This document shows, piece by piece, positions 57,902-64,000 of a stretch of 64,000 nucleotides of DNA. Position numbers and translations under genes: made by a program. The DNA lies in assembly GCA_041483675.1 (NCBI GenBank), contig JBGPGE010000009.1:1-64000 (forward strand). Direction: 5' to 3'. The stretch is from 2-12-FULL-60-19 sp041483675 (GTDB taxonomy: Bacteria > Desulfobacterota > Binatia > UBA9968). Position 1 is the stretch's first letter; each line of letters opens with the position of its first letter. Under the pieces are notes generated by a model. The model was given only the letters and a program-made list of their open reading frames with translations. It was not told the DNA's origin and searched no databases.

Positions 57902-60900
57902 TCATGCCCCCTGTGCCTCTTCCAAGCAAGCCTTCACGCGATCGGCCAGGCTTTCCATATGCTCCGTGATGCTGGTGATATGGCCGCCGGGAACCACGTG
58001 GATTTCCAACTGAGAAGCGACCCGGCCCCATCCGAAGGTCGGATCTCGCTCGCGCTTCCGAATCTCTTTCGCCGGACAGAGAAGCGCCACCCGTCCCGGG
58101 TACGGCTTTGGGACATACCCGTGCAGCGCCCGAAGGTAGTTTTCGCTGAACTCCTGTTCGTAATTTTCCGGATCCGGCATGATCGGATCGAAATCCGCCG
58201 GAGCTTTTCTCAACCCTTCGGCCGCAGGCGGCGGCCGGCCGCGCGCGAACCCCGCTCCTATTTTTGATCGATGAAAACAGTAGCGATAAACCCCGCGGAC
58301 GCCGTGCCCCCAAGAGCGAAACTTGAGAAACAGGCTCAGTCGCTGCTCGGGCGCTAGCCCGAGCCAATCTCCGACGCGCGCCAACAGACCGTGAAGCAAT
58401 TTCCTGGGAAGGGCCGTTCGCGCGGCCGCCGCAACCAACACGACCAGGCTTACCCGGCTCCCCTGCCGTTCCAGTTGCCGGGCCATCTCAAAAGCCACGA
58501 CGCCGCCGTTACACATTCCCCCCAGGAAGTACGGCCCCTCGGGCCGGACGGCGCGCACCATCTCAATATAAGACGCCGCCATTGCCTCGATCGTCTGCGG
58601 GACCGCGGAGCCGCTTAAGCCATGCGGGCTGAGCGCATAGAGCGGTTGCTCCTCGCCCAGGCACCGCGCCAGGTTCAAACAGTAAAAACCTCCCCCTCTC
58701 AGATCTCCGTGCAAGAAGAAAAAAGGCGGCTTGGAACCGCGCGGTTGAACCTCAACCAGCAGGGATCGCTCGCCCTCGACACGGTGCTTGACGAGCGCCT
58801 GCGCAAGGTCCTTGATCGTCGGCCCGGCAAGCAGGGCGGCGAGCGGAAGCCTTTCGCCGCAGGCCTGCTCGACACGGTGCATCATTTGAACCGCGAGCAA
58901 AGAGTGTCCTCCTAAATCGAAGAAGCTGTCTTCGCTTCCGATCGGACGAACCGCCAGCAACTCCTCCCAAATCTGCGCCAACCGCTGCTCCAGCATTCCG
59001 CAGGGCGCCACGTAGCCCGAATGTCCGTCGGACTTGCTCCAGCCGGGAGGCGGGAGCGCCCGGCGATCCAACTTGCCGCCGGCGGTGAGCGGCAGCGCAT
59101 CCAGCGAGACAAAGCTCGAAGGAATCATGTAATCGGGGAGCCTCGACTTGAGGAAGTCGCGCAGGTCGCCGTCGGTAGGAGACGGTTGCTGTTTCGGCAC
59201 GACGTAGGCGATCAGACGTTGCTGTTGCGCATCAGCCTCCCGCGCAACGACCACGCTGTCTCGCACGCCGGGATGTTGGTTCAACGCCGCCTCGATCTCT
59301 CCCGGCTCGACGCGAAAGCCGCGAATTTTAACCTGATCGTCGAGGCGGCCGAGAAACTCGATGTTGCCGTCCGGGAGGTGGCGGGCGAGATCGCCGGTCT
59401 TGTAAAGCCGTGCGCCGGGCTCATCGCTGAAGGGATGAGGAATGAATTTCTCCGCAGTGAGCTCCGGCGAGTTCATATAGCCGCGGGCAAGACCGACCCC
59501 GCCGATGTGCAATTCGCCTGGCACGCCGATCGGCACCGGCTGAAGCCGCGAGTCGAGAATATAATTTTTCATGCCGGCGATGGGACGCCCGATCGGCACG
59601 CTCCGTTGATCGAGCCCCGCCGTGCACTTCCAATGGGCCACATCCACCGAAGCCTCGGTTGGGCCATAGGTGTTGACCAGCTCGGCTGCAAGCCGATTGA
59701 AAAATATATTCTGCAAGTCGACCGACAACGCCTCGCCGCCTGAGAAGACGCGTTTGAGCGACTTGCAACGAGCGAGGCTTCCTTCCTCCAACAGCGCGCG
59801 TAGCGTCGAAGGCGCAAATTCGGCGACGGTGACTTTTTGTCGCGCCATCAAGGCCGCGAGGGCGTCGAGGTTGCGGCGCTCTCCGGCGGAAGCCATGACG
59901 ATCTGCGCTCCGGCCAGCAGCGGCTCGAACAACTCCCACACCGAAGCGTCGAAGGCAAACGTGGATTTTTGCAGCACACGGTCCGATTCGTTCAAGCCGT
60001 AGAATTCGGCGCCCCACTGGAGGCGGTTGCAGATCGCGCCGTGCTCGATCATGACGCCCTTGGGCGTCCCCGTGCTGCCCGAAGTATAAATCACGTAAGC
60101 GAGGTGGCCGGGCGTGGTTGCGGCGTCGAAATTTTCTTCGTTCTGTTTCGCGATGATGTCCCGGTCCTCGTCCAGATAGACGACGGTAGGCGCGGCGATC
60201 CCGGCAAGATGAGGATAAGCGGCCGACAATCTCCTCTCGGTTACGAGGTACGAGGCGCCCGCGTCCTGAAGCATGAAGTCCAATCGCTCTTTCGGATACT
60301 GCGGATCGAGCGGAAGATAGGCGCCGCCGGCCTTGAGGATTCCCAAGATTCCCACGAGCATCGCGGGCGACGGTTCCGCGCACAGGGCCACCACTGTTTC
60401 CGCGCCGACTCCAAGAGATCGGAGATGGCGGGCAACCTGGTTGGCGCGGGAATTCAATGCCGCGTAGGTCAGCGTCCGGTCTTCGACGGCAAGCGCCGCG
60501 CGGTCGGGCGTTTTTTCGGCCCGCGCCTCGAAGAGCCGCGGCAGCACCTGCACGTCGTGGGGTTTCCACGTCGAGCGGTTGAACTCCACCACGATGCGTT
60601 GTTTTTCTTCCGGGGTGAGAAGACTTACTTCATGCAACGGTTGGGTCGGATCTTGCAAAACACTTTCCAGAACCTTGAGAAAATGGCGCATGGCCCGGCG
60701 GCGCTGCTCGTCGTCGAAGACGTCGCAATGAAAATCGAAATCCAAAACGAAGCTCCCGGTGTCCTCGAAGTCGCGCACTTGCAGCGCCAGAGCGTCGTTA
60801 TCATATCCGGTATGAATCCATCGCTGCCGCATCGCCATGCCGTGAAAACGGGGAAATCTCGCCGTGTGATAGTTCAGCAACACGTCATAGGAGCCGTCGC

Positions 60901-63271
60901 CCGGAGAGTTGGCCAGCGCAACCCCGCGGAAGGCGCGGATCTCGGACATCCCGGCGCGAATTTTCTCCATGACCGAACAAAACGTGTCGGCTTCATCCAA
61001 GACGATTTGCAACGGGTAAACTTCCATGAAGAGGCCGACCGTGTCGCTGAAGACTTTGGTCCGGTTTTGAAACGGAACCCCGATGGAGTAGCGCTGGTTT
61101 CGATGGACGCGGGAGAGATAGGCAAAAAGCGCTGTGGCGAAAACGTTAAAGACCGACGCGTGTTCCGTCGCGCCGGAAATCTCTTCGCCGGCGGCGAGCC
61201 TTTTCAAGCGCTGCGTCCGCTCGGCGCCCAGATCGACCGAGAGTCTTCGGACTTTCGCCGTCCTCTTCGCTTGTGTTCGGCCATAGAAATTCACCGGCTC
61301 GGCCTTCTCCGCGAGCTGTTTTTTCCAGTAGGCCTCGGCTTCGGCGTGGCGCGGAGAAGCCCGCTGGACGCGCTCGTATTCGACGTAGTCTTGAAAGCGG
61401 GGAAGCGGCACGACATCTTCCAGGCCGCCTTCGAGTGCGCGGCCGTAGAACTCCGACATGAGGCGGTAGTTCTGCAAATTGGCCGCGCCGTCGGTGATGA
61501 GGTGGTGCTGGTTCCAATACCAGACGAACCGGTCCCCGGCGATTTTGATCAGCGCCGAATCGAACAGGCGGTCGCGCAAATCGAACAGGACGCGGCAGCG
61601 GCGCTCCACCCAATCCTCGAGCGCGGCTGCGGGATCGGCGGCCGCCGAGAAATCCAAACATTCCATTTCGTAAGGAAAACGGTCCAAGACTATTTGGCGC
61701 GGCACGCCGTCGATTTCCTCGATCACGGTGCGGAGCGCGTCGTTGGAATCGACGAGCGTTTGGAACGCTTTGCGGAAGTGGACCGGGTCGATCTTTCCTG
61801 AAAACTCGAACGTGCAGGCCACGTTGTACAGAGGAATGTCCGGTTGGAGCTGCTGTCCGAGCCAGACCAGAAGCTGGTTCTTGGTCAAGTTGGTTCGCGC
61901 ATAGAGATCGGGATCTTGATCCGGTTTGACCATCCGCGCGATCACCGGCGCCAATTCGGAGACGCGCCGCTCAGGATCCGCGACGATCGCTTCCAGCAAT
62001 TTCTGAAAATCTTCGATCATCGTGGCGACGGCGCGATCGTTAAACAGGCCGGTGTCGTATTCCAGCGCGCCGGAGAGTCCCTCCGCTTCGTCCCACATAA
62101 AAAGAGTCAGCTCAAGCTTGGCTGCGCCAGGTTTTATATTCATGCGGCTGGTTGTCAGTCCAGTGAGGCGCAGCGGCGCGGTCCCGGTCTGAAATGCAAA
62201 AGCGGCCTGGACGAGAGCGTCCAGGCGTGCGCTTCGCCGGGGCAGCGCCGCGACCAGCTTTTCGTAAGGGACGTTCTGGTTGGTCAGCGCCTCCAGACTC
62301 ATCGTTCGCACTTGCGAAAGCAGCTCGCGAAACGTGATATCGCCGGAAAGGTCGGCCCGCAAAAGCAAGGTGTTGACGAAAAAACCGATCAGCCCCTCGA
62401 TCTCGGCGCGATTCCGGCCGGCGACGGGGCTTCCGATGACGATGTCGTCTTGCCCCGTGTAACGCCGGAGCCAGACGTAAAACGCCGCCAACAGCGTCAT
62501 GAAAAGCGTCGCCTCTCCCCGGCGGCCGAGCGCCCTCAAGGCATCGGATAAACTCTTCGACAGCGAGAATGATTGCCGCGCGGCTTGCCGGCTGGGAATG
62601 GCAGGTCGATCGGAATCTCCTGGGAACGTCAAGCTACGAGGCATCCCCGCGAGTTGTTTTTTCCAGTATTCGAGCTCGGCTTCGATGATGCCTCCCGCGA
62701 GATATTCCCGCTGCCAGACGGCATAGTCCACATACTGAATGGACGGCTCCGGCAAGGATGGGGCCTTGCTCCGGGAGAAACTCTCGTAGAGAGACGACAG
62801 CTCGCGGTAGAGCACTCCCATGGACCAGCCGTCCGAGACGATATGATGCATGACGAGGAGCAGAATATTTTCGTCTTTGTCGAGGCCGAAGAGAGTCGCG
62901 CGAAAAAGCGGTCCCTTGACCAGATCGAACGGCCGATACGCCTCGGCTTCGAGCAATCGTCCGGCTTCGCTCTCCCGCTCGACGGCGGGAATCCCCGAAA
63001 GGTCGATGACGTTGAGCGGCTGATGCGACGGCGCGCCGATGATCTGCGCGGGCTCGCCTTCGTTCTCCACGAACGTGGTGCGCAGAGTTTCATGACGCCG
63101 TACAATCTCATTCAAGCTGCGCTCGAGCGCTTCCGGCCGAAGCCGGCCGCTGAGCCTGAATGCCTGGGCGATGTTGTAGTTAGAGCTGCCCGGCTCCAGT
63201 TGATCCACAAACCACAGCCGCTGCTGGGCGAACGATGCGGGAAAGACTTCGAAACCGTGCGCGATCTTCAT
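57902..63271 (-). CDS. NRPS, C-C-A-PCP-TE
   Basis: A 1789-residue synthetase. C1 (about 8-440; HHIVSDG 142-148), C2 (455-890; HHLITDG 589-595), A (905-1415; A3 at 1062-1072), PCP (Ser1457), TE (1500-1789). Two condensation domains follow one another with no A or PCP between; C2 is divergent from C1 but keeps HHxxxDG. The A domain has the standard FDASVWE core, and the hand-extracted code is DAWEFGTVDK, which resembles Gln/Glu-type codes (inference). The TE motif is GGMCNGG with Cys1587, and the His (PGGHIT) is present. Its ATG overlaps the upstream NRPS stop by four bases. No repeat insert is present in this A domain. Confidence 0.93.
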   Translation of the reverse strand: MKIAHGFEVFPASFAQQRLWFVDQLEPGSSNYNIAQAFRLSGRLRPEALERSLNEIVRRHETLRTTFVENEGEPAQIIGAPSHQPLNVIDLSGIPAVERESEAGRLLEAEAYRPFDLVKGPLFRATLFGLDKDENILLLVMHHIVSDGWSMGVLYRELSSLYESFSRSKAPSLPEPSIQYVDYAVWQREYLAGGIIEAELEYWKKQLAGMPRSLTFPGDSDRPAIPSRQAARQSFSLSKSLSDALRALGRRGEATLFMTLLAAFYVWLRRYTGQDDIVIGSPVAGRNRAEIEGLIGFFVNTLLLRADLSGDITFRELLSQVRTMSLEALTNQNVPYEKLVAALPRRSARLDALVQAAFAFQTGTAPLRLTGLTTSRMNIKPGAAKLELTLFMWDEAEGLSGALEYDTGLFNDRAVATMIEDFQKLLEAIVADPERRVSELAPVIARMVKPDQDPDLYARTNLTKNQLLVWLGQQLQPDIPLYNVACTFEFSGKIDPVHFRKAFQTLVDSNDALRTVIEEIDGVPRQIVLDRFPYEMECLDFSAAADPAAALEDWVERRCRVLFDLRDRLFDSALIKIAGDRFVWYWNQHHLITDGAANLQNYRLMSEFYGRALEGGLEDVVPLPRFQDYVEYERVQRASPRHAEAEAYWKKQLAEKAEPVNFYGRTQAKRTAKVRRLSVDLGAERTQRLKRLAAGEEISGATEHASVFNVFATALFAYLSRVHRNQRYSIGVPFQNRTKVFSDTVGLFMEVYPLQIVLDEADTFCSVMEKIRAGMSEIRAFRGVALANSPGDGSYDVLLNYHTARFPRFHGMAMRQRWIHTGYDNDALALQVRDFEDTGSFVLDFDFHCDVFDDEQRRRAMRHFLKVLESVLQDPTQPLHEVSLLTPEEKQRIVVEFNRSTWKPHDVQVLPRLFEARAEKTPDRAALAVEDRTLTYAALNSRANQVARHLRSLGVGAETVVALCAEPSPAMLVGILGILKAGGAYLPLDPQYPKERLDFMLQDAGASYLVTERRLSAAYPHLAGIAAPTVVYLDEDRDIIAKQNEENFDAATTPGHLAYVIYTSGSTGTPKGVMIEHGAICNRLQWGAEFYGLNESDRVLQKSTFAFDASVWELFEPLLAGAQIVMASAGERRNLDALAALMARQKVTVAEFAPSTLRALLEEGSLARCKSLKRVFSGGEALSVDLQNIFFNRLAAELVNTYGPTEASVDVAHWKCTAGLDQRSVPIGRPIAGMKNYILDSRLQPVPIGVPGELHIGGVGLARGYMNSPELTAEKFIPHPFSDEPGARLYKTGDLARHLPDGNIEFLGRLDDQVKIRGFRVEPGEIEAALNQHPGVRDSVVVAREADAQQQRLIAYVVPKQQPSPTDGDLRDFLKSRLPDYMIPSSFVSLDALPLTAGGKLDRRALPPPGWSKSDGHSGYVAPCGMLEQRLAQIWEELLAVRPIGSEDSFFDLGGHSLLAVQMMHRVEQACGERLPLAALLAGPTIKDLAQALVKHRVEGERSLLVEVQPRGSKPPFFFLHGDLRGGGFYCLNLARCLGEEQPLYALSPHGLSGSAVPQTIEAMAASYIEMVRAVRPEGPYFLGGMCNGGVVAFEMARQLERQGSRVSLVVLVAAAARTALPRKLLHGLLARVGDWLGLAPEQRLSLFLKFRSWGHGVRGVYRYCFHRSKIGAGFARGRPPPAAEGLRKAPADFDPIMPDPENYEQEFSENYLRALHGYVPKPYPGRVALLCPAKEIRKRERDPTFGWGRVASQLEIHVVPGGHITSITEHMESLADRVKACLEEAQGA

Positions 63272-64000
63272 AAAGGAGACTTCATCCCGCGTGAGTGCCG
63301 GGAGATCGGCGTTATTTTAGCCAACGCGCCTTCACCGCCGCTATCCTTGGCCTGCTGAATGACGCCGGCGATCGCGGCGATCGTCGGCGTCTCGAAAAGA
63401 CTCCGCAGAGATATCTCCACCTGAAACGCCTCGCGCACGCGCGAAATGACTTGCGTTGCCAACAGGGAGTGGCCGCCCAGATCGAAGAAGTTGTCATGCA
63501 CTCCGACACGCTCCAGCCGAAGTACCTGAGCCCAAATTTTCGCCAGAGCTGTTTCAGCAGGAGTGCGAGGCTCCACCAGGGCATTATCCTGTTCAGGTCT
63601 CGTCCCGTCTGGCGCGGGGAGCGCCCCACGGTCCAATTTGGCGTGAGCAGTCCTTGGCAGCGCATCGAGCACGGTGAAAATCGACGGCACCATGTAGTCT
63701 GGCAGCCGCTGTTTCAGAAAGTCCCGCAGATCGCCGGCTGTGGGAGGCGGTTGCTGCTGCGCCACGACGTAGGCGACCAGACGCCTTACCGATTTTAGAT
63801 TTTGGATTTTAGATTTTGGATTTTCGCCTCCACCCTCCGCAATTGGCAGTCCGGATTCGGAACTGTAAAAGTCTTCCCGGGCAACGACCACGCTGTCTCG
63901 TAAACCGGGATGTTGATTCAACGCCGCCTCGATCTCTCCCGGCTCGATGCGAAAGCCGCGGATTTTGACCTGGTCGTCGGTGCGGCCGAGAAACTCGATG
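63268..64000 (-). CDS. NRPS, C-terminal part: A (end)-PCP (cut by window edge)
   Basis: The visible 243 codons cover the adenylation C-terminal subdomain (A7-A10: IEFLGRTDDQVKIRGFRIEPGEIEAAL to AKLDRGALP) and a carrier domain (FFDLGGHSLLATQV). There is no TE or docking domain: the protein ends about 45 residues after the carrier, with KITPISRHSRGMKSPL, and its TGA overlaps the next ATG. The intermediate is thus expected to pass to C1 of the next protein. A gattttg-type heptamer insert encodes about 20 extra residues (GGGENPKSKIQNLKS) before RRLVAYVV. The substrate code lies outside the window. Confidence 0.92.
   Translation of the reverse strand, partial: IEFLGRTDDQVKIRGFRIEPGEIEAALNQHPGLRDSVVVAREDFYSSESGLPIAEGGGENPKSKIQNLKSVRRLVAYVVAQQQPPPTAGDLRDFLKQRLPDYMVPSIFTVLDALPRTAHAKLDRGALPAPDGTRPEQDNALVEPRTPAETALAKIWAQVLRLERVGVHDNFFDLGGHSLLATQVISRVREAFQVEISLRSLFETPTIAAIAGVIQQAKDSGGEGALAKITPISRHSRGMKSPL
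63791..63825. repeat. Heptanucleotide repeats in an NRPS A domain (gatttta/g x5)
   Basis: Five units alternating gatttta and gattttg (last one gattttc) at the same adenylation-domain loop as the arrays at 50207 and 53488, in coding frame. Confidence 0.95.

Overview
This 64 kb window is GC-rich bacterial chromosome, apparently from an uncultivated, deltaproteobacteria-like or Rokubacteria/Tectomicrobia/Binatota-like lineage. That placement is inference from gene content: solute-binding proteins without permeases, UbiD, LLM and CoxG-type accessory genes, tandem DUF507 genes, and a large NRPS locus. No rRNA, tRNA or CRISPR array was recognised. Several short-repeat families punctuate the sequence: heptanucleotide tandem repeats, palindromic MITE-like elements with cgtcattccc-type ends, and REP-like elements.

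Layout. (1) 1-9.5 kb: a leftward operon (solute-binding protein, UbiD decarboxylase, second solute-binding protein, molybdopterin oxidoreductase) sits behind a good -24/-12 sigma-54 promoter candidate. It is divergent from a sigma-54 activator that lacks a sensor domain. Rightward follow coxG, a frameshifted GMC oxidoreductase, a two-subunit ThDP decarboxylase and an EamA transporter. (2) 9.4-24 kb: a mixed accessory stretch with transporters, RidA, a peroxiredoxin whose catalytic Cys codon is TGA (probable selenoprotein), DUF488, cupin/solute-binding protein, a stand-alone ThrRS-type editing domain coupled to a PaaK/LuxE-like ligase, LLM oxidoreductase, GST, ferredoxin, an NHL-repeat protein and a PrxQ-like peroxiredoxin. 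(3) 24-28.4 kb: a PIN toxin-antitoxin pair, then a peptidoglycan-recycling operon (ldcA, serine hydrolase, mpl). (4) 28.4-34.5 kb: housekeeping genes: two DUF507 genes, groES-groEL, ffh-rpsP-khpA-rimM. (5) 34.5-42.8 kb: three tandem paralogous sensor kinases of increasing size with no response regulator. (6) 43-48.1 kb: UDGb, a large FAD/Fe-S oxidoreductase, and a radical SAM gene bracketed by an 81-bp duplication of the oxidoreductase gene's 3' end. (7) 48.1-64 kb: a leftward NRPS operon running off the right edge and ending in an Sfp-type phosphopantetheinyl transferase.

The most interesting points are the following. The candidate selenoprotein peroxiredoxin has UxxC at the canonical CxxC site. 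The NRPS locus has three assembly proteins that each end in a thioesterase with Cys in place of the nucleophilic Ser (GxCxG), two adenylation domains that lack the amino-group-binding Asp, and one Lys2-like adenylation domain. Heptanucleotide repeats have been accepted in frame at the same surface loop of three NRPS adenylation domains and at one loop of two histidine-kinase ATPase domains.
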